The notes under the pieces are model-generated. The model did not search any database. It was not told the origin of the DNA and saw nothing but the letters and a program-made list of their open reading frames with translations. Of a stretch of DNA of 64,000 nucleotides, positions 29,782 through 38,082 are shown piece after piece. The DNA is taken from contig NZ_LT629757.1 of assembly GCF_900104965.1 (NCBI RefSeq), positions 3,906,001-3,970,000 on the forward strand, written 5' to 3'. Both the position numbers and the translations under genes were made by a program. Each line of letters opens with the position of its first letter. Positions within the stretch are counted from its first letter, which is position 1. The DNA comes from Nocardioides scoriae. GTDB taxonomy: Bacteria; Actinomycetota; Actinomycetes; Propionibacteriales; Nocardioidaceae.

Positions 29782-30696
29782 TCAGCCCACCCGCGCCAGC
29801 AGCGCCCGCAGCGCGGTGATCACCTCGTGGGGCCGCTCCATGGGCAGGAAGTGGGTGGCGCGCAGCTCCTCGTAGACCGCGCCCGGGATCCGGTCGGCGG
29901 CGGTGCGCATGTCGCGCGAGGACGCCAGCACGTCGTACCTCCCCGCCAGGAAGCTGGTCGGGACCTCGATGCCCCGCAGCGAGACCCGGCGGTGGAGGGA
30001 GGAGTGCAGCGCGAGGTGGGCGTACCACTCGACCGGGGTGCTGAGGAACTCGCGCACCGCCCGCCGGGAGAGCTCCTCGTCGGCGACCGGGAGCATGAAG
30101 CCGCTGTGGCTCAGGGCCCGCAGCGTGGCGGGCCCGACGGCCAGCCCCGTGGTCCACGGCGTGACGCCGCGTCCGACCACCTTGGCGACCCGCGCGGCGC
30201 CGACGGTGAGGGCCTTGCTCACGGGCCGGGGGACGCGCAGCGGCGCCAGCATCGAGGCGAAGGTGTCACCGGGCACGCCACCGACCGCGAACAGGCCATC
30301 GACCCGCTCGGGGTGGCGCACGGCCACCTCGAACATGGTGTTGACGCCCATCGACCAGCCCATCAGCACGGCGCTGTCGAGCCCGGCGTGGTCCATCACC
30401 GCCAGGGCGTCCTCGGCGAAGGCGTCGATGCCGACGTGCTCGCGGTCCACCGGACGGTGGGACCCGCCGGTGCCGCGGTGGTTCCACGACACCACCCGCA
30501 CGCCGCACGCCGGGTCCAGCAGCGAGGGCCAGGCGTAGGGGTTGGTGCCGAGCCCGTTGCACAGCAGCACCGTGGGGCCCTCGACGTCGTTGGTCCAGGC
30601 CTGGAGCACCGTGCCGTCGCGGCTGGGCACCGCGTAGTAGCGCAGCGCGAGGCCGTCGTCGGCAGGAGGGGCGAGGGTCAGAGCGCGGTCGGCCAC
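29782..30696 (-). CDS. Alpha/beta hydrolase
   Basis: A protein of about 304 residues with an alpha/beta-hydrolase fold. CNGLGTNPYAW near residue 47 is the oxyanion loop, the nucleophile elbow is MGWSMGVN near residue 112, an acid lies in LAGRYDVLASS near residue 257 and the His in RATHFLPMERP near residue 286. It is most like esterase/haloperoxidase-type hydrolases; the substrate is unknown. The GTG at 30696 overlaps the upstream 90-residue gene by 19 nt, so translation is probably coupled. The 3' end meets the convergent dehydrogenase gene with 3 nt between. Confidence 0.82.
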   Translation of the reverse strand: MADRALTLAPPADDGLALRYYAVPSRDGTVLQAWTNDVEGPTVLLCNGLGTNPYAWPSLLDPACGVRVVSWNHRGTGGSHRPVDREHVGIDAFAEDALAVMDHAGLDSAVLMGWSMGVNTMFEVAVRHPERVDGLFAVGGVPGDTFASMLAPLRVPRPVSKALTVGAARVAKVVGRGVTPWTTGLAVGPATLRALSHSGFMLPVADEELSRRAVREFLSTPVEWYAHLALHSSLHRRVSLRGIEVPTSFLAGRYDVLASSRDMRTAADRIPGAVYEELRATHFLPMERPHEVITALRALLARVG

Positions 30697-30950
30697 CCCG
30701 GGATCATGCCCGAGGAGCGGTCCGCCGTCAGGTCGCCCGACCGGTGGGCGAGCACGGTCTCGACGTACTCCGCGACCTCGTCGCGCTCCCGGCGGCCCTG
30801 GGAGAGCGAGGTGGAGGCGACCAGGGCGTTGCGGCAGGCCTGGCGCTGGCTGCGCTCGGCCCACCGGGCCAGGGGCACCAGCACCGGGACCAGCGGCGGC
30901 ACCCGGGTCGGGCGCAGGTGCAGGGACAGGCGCGCGCGGTGACCGGTCAT
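30678..30950 (-). CDS. Small basic protein, unknown function
   Basis: A 90-residue Arg-rich protein I do not recognise. It begins MTGHRARLSLHLRP, has a Pro/Val stretch that is only weakly hydrophobic, then a helical charged region (about residues 32-70). The ATG at 30950 is preceded by GGAGA six nt upstream (30956-30960, reverse strand), which supports a real gene. Its end overlaps the hydrolase start. No domain or signal peptide is evident, and it could be restricted to close relatives. Confidence 0.55.
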   Translation of the reverse strand: MTGHRARLSLHLRPTRVPPLVPVLVPLARWAERSQRQACRNALVASTSLSQGRRERDEVAEYVETVLAHRSGDLTADRSSGMIPGWPTAL

Positions 30951-31157
30951 GGGCGTCTCCTGCTCGGGTGCTGCGGGCGGTGCGGTGCGTCGGGAGCACC
31001 ACGCTAGGCAGCCGTGGAGTCCCGGGCGTCACGCACGTGTGACGAGTGCGTGAACGCCTCCGGGTGTCGGCCCCGACACGCCGGGGCGATGACTTCGTCG
31101 GTGCTCGGTGGTCTGCTCAGGTGCCGGACCACCCGCACCACGACCCGAGGAGACCCC

Positions 31158-32303
31158 ATGACGGACCAGACCGCACCGCAGCCGACCGCGACGCCCCGGA
31201 CCGTGCTGATGGTCGGGACCCGCAAGGGCCTGTGGGTCGGGCGCTCCGACGAGGCCCGCGAGGACTGGGAGTGGACCGGTCCCCACTTCGACATGGAGGA
31301 GGTCTACTCCTGCGCCGTCGACACCCGGGGCGGCAGCGAGAGGGGCGGCACCGGGGGCGCGCGGCTGCTCGCCGGGGCGTCGTCGAGCTGGCTGGGCCCG
31401 CGGGTGCGCCGCTCCGACGACCTCGGCGCCTCCTGGGACGAGTCCGAGCAGGGCGGGCTGCGCTTCCCCGACGACGTCGAGGCCAGCGTGGAGCGGGTGT
31501 GGCAGCTGGTGCCGGGCGCGGTCGACGGCGTGGTGTGGGCCGGATCGGAGCCGGGGGCGGTGTGGCGCTCGACCGACGGCGGCGCGACCTTCGCCCTGGA
31601 GCGGGCCCTGTGGGACCACCCCCACCGCGAGCACTGGCAGGCCGGGTTCGGCGGGCAGGCGTTCCACACGATCCTGCCCCACCCCGACGACCCGACCTCG
31701 GTGACGGTCGCGCTCTCGACCGGGGGCGTCTACCAGACCCGCGACGACGGCGCCTCCTGGTCGCCGCGCAACCAGGGGATCCGGGCGGAGTTCCTGCCCG
31801 AGGGCCAGCAGTACCCCGAGTTCGGCCAGTGCGTCCACAAGGTCGCGCGGCACCCCTCGCGGCCCGAGCGGCTGTTCCTGCAGAACCACGGCGGCGTCTA
31901 CCGCTCCGACGACGAGGGCGGCTCGTGGACCTCGATCGCCGAGGGCCTGCCCGCCGACTTCGGCTTCCCCGTGGTGGTCCACCCGCACGAGCCCGACACC
32001 GTGTTCGTCTTCCCCATCAACGGCGGCGAGCGTCGCTACCCGCCGCAGGCGCGGGCCCGGGTGTGGCGCTCGCGCGACGCGGGCGAGACCTGGGAGGAGC
32101 TCGGCGAGGGGCTGCCCGACGCGTTCTACGTCGCGGTGATGCGCGACGCGATGTGCGCCGACGACCACGCCGCGCCCGGCCTCTACTTCGGGGCCCGCAA
32201 CGGCGCCGTGTGGGGCAGCACCGACGGCGGCGGCTCGTGGCGCGAGGTGGTCAGCGACCTGCCCGACGTGATGGTGGTGCGCGCGGCGGCCGTCACCGGC
32301 TGA
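31158..32303 (+). CDS. BNR/Asp-box repeat (sialidase-fold) propeller protein
   Basis: A 381-residue beta-propeller of the BNR/VPS10 type. At least six Asp-box motifs (S-x-D-x-G-x-x-W/F) are seen: SDDLGASW, STDGGATF, TRDDGASW, SDDEGGSW, SRDAGETW and STDGGGSW. There is no signal peptide, so it is probably cytosolic and not a secreted sialidase. No enzyme activity can be assigned. The ATG has a perfect GAGGAG site at 31147-31152. Its last 11 nt overlap the convergent kinase gene. Confidence 0.83.
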   Translation: MTDQTAPQPTATPRTVLMVGTRKGLWVGRSDEAREDWEWTGPHFDMEEVYSCAVDTRGGSERGGTGGARLLAGASSSWLGPRVRRSDDLGASWDESEQGGLRFPDDVEASVERVWQLVPGAVDGVVWAGSEPGAVWRSTDGGATFALERALWDHPHREHWQAGFGGQAFHTILPHPDDPTSVTVALSTGGVYQTRDDGASWSPRNQGIRAEFLPEGQQYPEFGQCVHKVARHPSRPERLFLQNHGGVYRSDDEGGSWTSIAEGLPADFGFPVVVHPHEPDTVFVFPINGGERRYPPQARARVWRSRDAGETWEELGEGLPDAFYVAVMRDAMCADDHAAPGLYFGARNGAVWGSTDGGGSWREVVSDLPDVMVVRAAAVTG

Positions 32304-32895
32304 GCGGCTGCACCACTCCCGGGTCGGCGGGCGGCAGCGGCTCCGCCTCCACGACGCGGTCGGCCCGGTCGCGGAACGACCGCACCAGCGCGGCGTTGGG
32401 GTCGTCGACGGCGGCCACCCAGGCGGCGGCCTCCTCCGGCGTCTTGCCGAACCGGACGTGGCGCGCGACCAGACGGGCACGACGCAGGTCGTCGTCCACC
32501 TCGAGCCACCAGCACTCGTCGACCTGCTCGCGGGCGGCGCGCCACTCGGGGCGGTCGAGCAGCAGGTAGTTGCCCTCGGTCACCACGACGCGCGCCTCCG
32601 GCGGCACCGCGATCGCCCCCGCGAGCGGCTGCTCGAGGTCGCGCTCGAACGCCGGCGCGTAGACGGTCTCGCCGGTGTCCTCGCGCAGCCGTCGCAGCAG
32701 CGCGGCGTACCCCCAGGCGTCGAAGGTCTCCGGCGCGCCCTTGCGCGCCCGCAGGCCGAGGCGGTCGAGGCTGACGTCGGCGAGGTGGAAGCCGTCCATC
32801 GGCAGGTGCACCCCGCCGAGCCGGGCCGCGAGCTGCACGGCGTACGTCGTCTTGCCGGCGCCGGGCGCCCCCGCGATGCCGATGATCTGTCGCAC
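32293..32895 (-). CDS. P-loop nucleoside/sugar kinase family protein (uridine kinase-like)
   Basis: A 200-residue P-loop kinase. Walker A is GAPGAGKTT at residues 9-17, PMDGFHLAD near residue 32 matches the substrate loop of uridine kinase/phosphoribulokinase/pantothenate-kinase folds, and VTEGNYLLLD near residue 105 is the second acidic motif. Relatives are found beside fructose-type ABC importers (the FrcK protein of rhizobial frcBCAK). Here it is the last gene of a CUT2 sugar importer operon, so phosphorylation of an imported or epimerised sugar is a fair inference. GTG start; the gene lies 9 nt after the epimerase stop. Confidence 0.8.
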   Translation of the reverse strand: MRQIIGIAGAPGAGKTTYAVQLAARLGGVHLPMDGFHLADVSLDRLGLRARKGAPETFDAWGYAALLRRLREDTGETVYAPAFERDLEQPLAGAIAVPPEARVVVTEGNYLLLDRPEWRAAREQVDECWWLEVDDDLRRARLVARHVRFGKTPEEAAAWVAAVDDPNAALVRSFRDRADRVVEAEPLPPADPGVVQPLSR

Positions 32896-32904
32896 CGCAG
32901 CAAC

Positions 32905-33789
32905 CTACCGGGCGGCTGCTGCCGGCTGGTCCGCCCCGGCGCCGAGGTGGCGGGCCATGAACTCGTGGGCGTGGCGGCCCAGGTCCTCGCTGTCGTCCCA
33001 CAGGTTGCGCCACACCGCCAGGGTGTTGGACAGCGTCGGGTGCACGACGGCGGAGCTGAAGCTCTCGAAGACCACCGGGCCGTCGTACGCCGACTCGCGG
33101 ACCGCCGCGAAGAAGGTGGCGAAGTCGACGTTGCCCGAGCCGAGGTAGCCGCGGTGGGACTCCCCGACGTGGACGTAGCGCAGCCGGCCGGCGGCGTCGG
33201 CCTGGTGGACCGCCTGCGCCATGCCGTCCTCCTCGATGTTCATGTGGTACGTGTCGAGGTGGACGCCGAGGTCGGCCCCGGTCTCGGTGATGAGGTCGAG
33301 CATCTCGGCCGTGGTGTTGACGACGTTGGTCTCGTAGCGGTTGACCACCTCGAGGTTGACCCGCAGCCCGCTCCCGGCGGCCCGCTCGGAGAGCCACGCC
33401 ATCGACTCGACGACGTGCTGGCGCGAGCGGGGGCTGATCGGGGCGGGGTACTTGTCGAGCACGGAGTAGAGCACCCCGCACAGGTCGCCGGCGCCCATCT
33501 CGGCCGCGACGTCGACGGCCCGGGCGAGCAGGTCGCGGCCACGGGCGACGACCGCGGGGTCCTCGCTGGAGACGTCGGCGCTGTGGTCCAGGCCGAGGGA
33601 GCAGGCGGCACCGAGGCCGTGCTCCTCCAGCAGGGATCGAGTCATCGCGGCGTCGACCGTGGCGGGGTCGAGCAGGGGGACCTCGATGAGGTCGAAACCG
33701 AGGCGGGCGGTCGAGGAGATGGCGTGCGCGGCGGAGGCCGCGGACCAGTCGCCGACCCAGACGAGGGCGTGCAGACCCAGGGGGTTCAT
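32905..33789 (-). CDS. Sugar epimerase of the D-tagatose/D-allulose 3-epimerase type
   Basis: A 294-residue TIM-barrel isomerase/epimerase. The four metal ligands of ketose 3-epimerases are recognisable: E in NLEVVNRYE (about residue 148), D in GVHLDTYHMNIEED (about 181), H in the following YVHVGESHRGYLG region and E in VVFESFSS (about 242). The two motifs NRYE-T-NT and LDTYHMNIEE are specific to the D-tagatose/D-psicose 3-epimerase group, rather than generic xylose isomerase-like proteins. It acts in the cytosol, presumably converting the sugar brought in by the ABC system encoded upstream. The ATG at 33789 is the natural start. Substrate stays uncertain. Confidence 0.85.
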   Translation of the reverse strand: MNPLGLHALVWVGDWSAASAAHAISSTARLGFDLIEVPLLDPATVDAAMTRSLLEEHGLGAACSLGLDHSADVSSEDPAVVARGRDLLARAVDVAAEMGAGDLCGVLYSVLDKYPAPISPRSRQHVVESMAWLSERAAGSGLRVNLEVVNRYETNVVNTTAEMLDLITETGADLGVHLDTYHMNIEEDGMAQAVHQADAAGRLRYVHVGESHRGYLGSGNVDFATFFAAVRESAYDGPVVFESFSSAVVHPTLSNTLAVWRNLWDDSEDLGRHAHEFMARHLGAGADQPAAAAR

Positions 33790-33845
33790 GGCAGGTGTGC
33801 CTTTCGGGGAGGGAGCGGGGAGGGGCAGGTGAGGGAGCCGCGCGG

Positions 33846-34655
33846 TCAGGCGTCGGGTGCCGGTGGGCGCGGCTCGACGGTCGCGCCGGTGACCAGGGCG
33901 ACCAGGTCGGGACCGGTGGTGCCGGCCGTCGCGCGGTGGGCGACGGTGCGGCCCGAGCGCATCACGAACACGTCGTCGGCGACCCGGAGCACCTGGTCGA
34001 AGTTGTGGCTGACCAGCACCAGGCCGAGGCCCTGCGACCTCAGCCGCAGGATCATCTCCTCGACCTTGGCCGTCTCCTGGACGCCGAGGGCGGCGGTGGG
34101 CTCGTCGAGGATGACGATGCGCGAGCCCCAGCCGGCGGCCCGGGCCAGGGCGACCGCCTGCCGCTGGCCGCCGGAGAGGCCGTTGACCCGCGCGTCGACC
34201 GACGGCACGTTGACGGCGAGCGCGCCGACCATGCGGGCGGCCTCCGCCCGCATCGCCCCGCGCCGCAGCCAGCGCAGCGGCCCGCGGCCGACGCCGTCCT
34301 CGCGGCCGAGGTAGAGGTTCTGCCACACCCGCAGCGTGTCGACGAGGGCGAGGTCCTGGTAGACGGTCTCGATGCCGACCGCGCGCGCCTGCTGGGGGCC
34401 GGTGAACGACACCTGCTCGTCGCCGACCCGCAGCTCGCCGCCGTCGGAGCGGTGCATGCCCGAGAGGCACCCGACCAGGGTGGACTTGCCGGCGCCGTTG
34501 TCGCCGATGATGGCGGTGACGCGGCCGGCCCGGACCTCGAGGTCGCCCTGGCGCAGCGCCTGGACCTGGCCGTAGGACTTGGTCAGGCCGCTCGCCCGGA
34601 GGAGCAGCTCGCCCTCGGGGGCGGCGGTGGGGGTCTCGTGCTGGGTGGCGGTCAT
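33846..34655 (-). CDS. Sugar ABC transporter ATPase (CUT2, single-domain, FrcA-like)
   Basis: A 269-residue ABC ATPase with one nucleotide-binding domain, like FrcA of the CUT2 family, not the double-domain RbsA. Walker A is GDNGAGKST near residue 51, the Q-loop VYQDLALVD near residue 98, the signature LSGGQRQAV near residue 160 and Walker B IVILDEPTAALG near residue 180. It energises import together with the adjacent permease, whose stop it overlaps (ATGA). Confidence 0.93.
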   Translation of the reverse strand: MTATQHETPTAAPEGELLLRASGLTKSYGQVQALRQGDLEVRAGRVTAIIGDNGAGKSTLVGCLSGMHRSDGGELRVGDEQVSFTGPQQARAVGIETVYQDLALVDTLRVWQNLYLGREDGVGRGPLRWLRRGAMRAEAARMVGALAVNVPSVDARVNGLSGGQRQAVALARAAGWGSRIVILDEPTAALGVQETAKVEEMILRLRSQGLGLVLVSHNFDQVLRVADDVFVMRSGRTVAHRATAGTTGPDLVALVTGATVEPRPPAPDA

Positions 34656-35659
34656 CGGTCGAACCTCGCGAGGAAGGCGGCGGCGATGACGACCACGCCG
34701 ACCGCGAGCGGCTGGTAGAACTCCGAAAGCCCGAACCGGGTCAGGCCGTTGACCAGCGCGGTCAGCAGCAGGGCGCCGGCGATCGGGCTGACGATGGTGG
34801 CGCGGCCCCCGAAGAGGCTGACCCCGCCGAGGACGACGGCGGCCACGGAGTTGAGCAGGAAGCTGGTGTTGCTGGCGGGCTCGGAGGCGCCGACCCGGCC
34901 GACGAGCAGCACGGCCGCGGTGCCCGCGCAGCTGCCGGACAGGGCGTACGCCGCGATCTTGACCCGGTCGGTGCGCACGCCGGAGGCCCGTGCGGCCCGC
35001 ACCGAGCCGCCGACGGCCAGCAGGTGCGTGCCGAAGGAGGTCCGGAAGAGCAGCAGGTGGGCCAGCACCGTCAGCACCAGGGCGAGCAGCACGGCCCAGG
35101 TGACGATGCCGAAGCCGCGGACCGTGAGGTCGAGCAGGAACCGGTCGATGACCTGCGTGGGCTTGCCGTCCGCCACGATCAGCGCCAGGCCGGACGCCGC
35201 GGACAGCATCCCCAGGGTGACGATGAAGTCGGTGATGCGGCCCTTGGTGATGAGCAGGCCGTTGAGCACCCCCACCGCCACGCCGGTGACCAGCGCGACG
35301 ACCACGGCCAGCAGGATCGAGCTGGTGCGGGAGTAGGTCTCGCCGAGCGCGATGGCCGAGAGCGTCATCGTCGAGGCGACCGACAGGTCGATGCCGGCGG
35401 TCGCCACCACGAAGGTCTGGCCGAGGACCAGGACCATCAAGATGGCGGCGGCCTGGAGCATCGCCCCGAGGTTGCCGGTGGCCAGGAAGCCCGGGTCGGC
35501 GATGCCGAACCCGACCAGGAGCAGCACCAGCGCCGCGGGCGCGGCCACCTCGGGCCAGGCGACCGAGCCCAGCCGCTGGCGCGCGGTGGGCCGGGGCGCC
35601 GGGGGTGCGACGCCCGGCTCGGTCCCGGCGCGGGGGGCGGTGGGGTCGGTGGTGCTCAT
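34652..35659 (-). CDS. Sugar ABC transporter permease (CUT2 family)
   Basis: A 335-residue inner-membrane permease with about nine to ten helices. The family segments VVATAGIDLSVASTMTLSAI (about residue 88) and ALSGSCAGTAAVLLVGRVGAS (about residue 241), and SVAAVVLGGVSLFGGRATI (about residue 276), match RbsC/FrcC. A cytoplasmic N-terminus of about 35 Pro-rich residues precedes helix 1. ATG at 35659, 41 nt after the binding-protein stop; it ends with a 4-nt overlap with the ATPase gene. Confidence 0.93.
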   Translation of the reverse strand: MSTTDPTAPRAGTEPGVAPPAPRPTARQRLGSVAWPEVAAPAALVLLLVGFGIADPGFLATGNLGAMLQAAAILMVLVLGQTFVVATAGIDLSVASTMTLSAIALGETYSRTSSILLAVVVALVTGVAVGVLNGLLITKGRITDFIVTLGMLSAASGLALIVADGKPTQVIDRFLLDLTVRGFGIVTWAVLLALVLTVLAHLLLFRTSFGTHLLAVGGSVRAARASGVRTDRVKIAAYALSGSCAGTAAVLLVGRVGASEPASNTSFLLNSVAAVVLGGVSLFGGRATIVSPIAGALLLTALVNGLTRFGLSEFYQPLAVGVVVIAAAFLARFDR

Positions 35660-35700
35660 GGCGGGTCCCGGGGGAGGTGAGGGGTGGGTGGCGGTCACGG

Positions 35701-36717
35701 TCAGTCCAGGGGGTTGTCGAAGGACTCGAAGGGGGCGGGGAACTTCGCCAGGGCCTGGTCCGCGACGCCGGAGGTGACGACCGCGGTGGGCGAGACGATC
35801 TCGGCGGGCAGGTCGTCGCCGGCGGCGGCCTTCTCGCAGGCCTGCACCCCGAGCTGGCCGATGGCGTAGGGGTACTGCGCGACCGTCGCGTGCAGGTCGC
35901 CGTCCTTGACCGACTGCAGGGCGTCCTTGTTGCCGTCGACGCTGATGACGGTGATGGAGTCGGCCTTGCCGGCGTTCTTCACCGCCTGCACGATGCCCAG
36001 GCCCATGTCGTCGTTGGCCGCGAAGAAGCCCTTGAGGTCGGGGTTGTCCTGCATCAGGGTGGTCGCCGCGGTGAGGGCCTTCTGGCGCTCCCAGTCGGCC
36101 GCGACCGTCTGCACGACGTCGAGCTTCCCGTCGACCGCCTGGGTGAAGCCGTCGAGGCGGGCGTTGCTGGTGACGTCGCCGGAGATGCCGCCCACGAGGG
36201 CCACCTTGCCGGACGAGACGGCCTCGACCATCTCGTCGCCGGCCTTGCCGCCCGCCTCGGTGTTGTCGGTGCCGATGTAGGTGGCGATGTCGACGCCCGC
36301 CTCCTCGGCGGCGTCGGCGTCCACGGGCGAGTCGATGTTGACGACCGGGGTGTCCGAGGCCGAGATGCGGGCCAGGCCGTTGACCAGGTTGCTGCCCGAG
36401 ATCGGGTTGACCACGAAGCAGCCGTAGTCCTGCTGCGCCAGCGCCGTCAGCTTGTCCGACTGGCCGGTGGTGTCGGTGATGCTCTGGGCCGCCTGGACGG
36501 TGGCGTCGACGCCGTCCTGGTCGGCCTGCTCGTCGATGCCCTGCTCCATCGCCTGGAAGAAGGGGTTGTCGAGGCCCTTGATGACGGCCGCGACCTTGGT
36601 GTCGCCGCCGGAGGCGGTCGAGCCGCTGCCCCCGTCGTCGGAGGAGGAGCCGCAACCGGCGAGGACCAGGCTGCCGCCCAGGGCGAGGGCGACGAGGGAG
36701 CGGTGGGGGGTGCGCAT
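35701..36717 (-). CDS. Sugar ABC transporter substrate-binding lipoprotein
   Basis: A 338-residue periplasmic-binding-protein type 1 family lipoprotein (RbsB/FrcB-like). The lipobox LVLAGCG is at residues 18-24, followed by a Ser/Gly/Asp-rich spacer. Conserved parts are VIKGLDNPFFQAMEQGI near residue 47, NPISGSNLV near 103, IGTDNTEAGGKAGDEM near 147 and AANDDMGLGIVQAV near 223. The pattern favours pentose/fructose-type ketose binding. First gene of the importer operon, preceded by the promoter-operator region at 36731-36776. Confidence 0.92.
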   Translation of the reverse strand: MRTPHRSLVALALGGSLVLAGCGSSSDDGGSGSTASGGDTKVAAVIKGLDNPFFQAMEQGIDEQADQDGVDATVQAAQSITDTTGQSDKLTALAQQDYGCFVVNPISGSNLVNGLARISASDTPVVNIDSPVDADAAEEAGVDIATYIGTDNTEAGGKAGDEMVEAVSSGKVALVGGISGDVTSNARLDGFTQAVDGKLDVVQTVAADWERQKALTAATTLMQDNPDLKGFFAANDDMGLGIVQAVKNAGKADSITVISVDGNKDALQSVKDGDLHATVAQYPYAIGQLGVQACEKAAAGDDLPAEIVSPTAVVTSGVADQALAKFPAPFESFDNPLD

Positions 36718-36730
36718 GAGTGGGTCTCCT

Positions 36731-36782
36731 TTATGTCTGTGGCTAGACATTAAGCACCGGGTGTGACGTCCGTCAATAGACA
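36731..36782 (-). promoter_or_regulatory. Promoter and operator of the sugar ABC operon
   Basis: On the reverse strand TTGACG (36771-36776) and TAATGT (36747-36752) lie 18 nt apart and form a good sigma-A-type promoter for the binding-protein gene. An inverted repeat ATGTCT-N6-AGACAT (36733-36738 and 36745-36750) overlaps the -10 and start region, so a bound protein would block transcription. A further TAGACA half-site occurs at 36777-36782, 33 bp from the first (36744-36749), near the ROK gene start. The divergent ROK protein is the natural candidate to bind both. Confidence 0.7.
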
Positions 36783-36793
36783 AATGCCCCCAG

Positions 36794-38023
36794 GTGCGGG
36801 AGGCTGCCCGCATCCCTGCACCCGAATCGGAGGTCGTCGTGGTCGTCACCTCGCCCGTGCCCGCCTCGGTGTCCGAGCCGGGGGTGGCCGCCGCGCTCGC
36901 CCTGTTCGCCACCGGCGCGCGGCTCAGCCGCGCCGAGGTGGCCGGCCGCACCGGCTGGGCCAGGGTCACGGTCACGGCCCGGCTGGAGCGGCTCCTCGAG
37001 GACGGCCTGCTGGAGAGCTTCGAGAGCCGGGTCAACGGCCGCGGGCGCCCGGCGACCCACTACCGCCTCGCGGTGGACGCCGGCTCGCTGCTGGTGGCCG
37101 ACATCGGGGCCAGCGGGCTGCGGGTGGCGCGCTGCGACCTCGCCGGGAGGCCCGGTCCCTCGCAGCACCTGCCGAGCGAGATCGGGGACGGACCCGACGC
37201 GGTGCTGGGCGTGGTGCGCGCCGGGTGGGAGGACCTCATGGAGGGTGCGCCCCCGGTGTGGGGCGTGGCGGTGAGCCTGCCCGGTCCCGTCGAGCTCTCG
37301 ACCGGTCGGGTGGTGGACCCGCCCATCATGACCGGCTGGAACGACTACGGCGTCCGCGACGAGCTCGCCACCTGGTTCGGCACCACGGCCCACGTCGAGA
37401 ACGACGCCAACGCGATCGCGCTGGGCGAGGTCGCCGCCGTCACCGAGGCGGGCGGGTCGCTCTCGGACGTGCTGGTCGTCAAGGTCGGCACCGGGGTCGG
37501 CGCCGGCATCATCAGCGGTGGTCAGGTGCTGCGCGGTGCCGCGGGCGCGGCCGGCGACATCGGGCACACCGAGGCCGACGTGGCCGGGGTGCGCAGCGAC
37601 CGGCCGCTGTGTCGCTGCGGCAAGCTCGGGTGCGTCGAGGCGTACGCCGGGGGCTGGGCGCTGGTGCGCGACGCCCGCGAGCGCGGCCTCGAGGTCGAGG
37701 GGCTCGACGACTTCCTGGAGTGCCTCGTGGCCGGCGACCCGGTCGCCCGGGCGCTGACCGCCGAGGCCGGCCAGGTCCTCGGGAGCGCCGTCGCCACCAC
37801 GGTGTCGCTGCTCAACCCCGAGCAGGTGCTGCTCGCCGGGGCGCTGGGCCTGGTGGGGGAGCACCTCGTCGCGGGTGTGCGCCAGCGCGTCTACGCCCGC
37901 TCGCTCCCGCTGGCCACGCGCACGCTGCGCATCCAGGGCGGGCGCCTCGGGGTGGAGGCCGGGGTGCGCGGGCTGGCCCACGAGCTGAGCCGCCGGGTGC
38001 TGCTCGGCGCAGCCGCTGGCTGA
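36794..38023 (+). CDS. ROK-family transcriptional repressor
   Basis: A protein of up to 409 residues. An N-terminal winged helix (about residues 30-80: [20 protein letters not shown] region) is joined to a ROK sugar-binding domain. The ROK zinc motif [16 protein letters not shown] is near residue 273 and the ATP-like DIGASGLRV near residue 104. ROK repressors such as NagC and XylR release DNA when they bind their sugar. It is divergent from the sugar importer operon and probably represses it. The start is uncertain: GTG at 36794 is the first possible, but GTG codons near 36839 are also plausible. Confidence 0.85.
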   Translation: MREAARIPAPESEVVVVVTSPVPASVSEPGVAAALALFATGARLSRAEVAGRTGWARVTVTARLERLLEDGLLESFESRVNGRGRPATHYRLAVDAGSLLVADIGASGLRVARCDLAGRPGPSQHLPSEIGDGPDAVLGVVRAGWEDLMEGAPPVWGVAVSLPGPVELSTGRVVDPPIMTGWNDYGVRDELATWFGTTAHVENDANAIALGEVAAVTEAGGSLSDVLVVKVGTGVGAGIISGGQVLRGAAGAAGDIGHTEADVAGVRSDRPLCRCGKLGCVEAYAGGWALVRDARERGLEVEGLDDFLECLVAGDPVARALTAEAGQVLGSAVATTVSLLNPEQVLLAGALGLVGEHLVAGVRQRVYARSLPLATRTLRIQGGRLGVEAGVRGLAHELSRRVLLGAAAG

Positions 38024-38082
38024 GGGATCACCGGTCGAACGGCCCCGCGGGCCGGTGCGCGTGCGGGACTAGGGTTTGCCGC

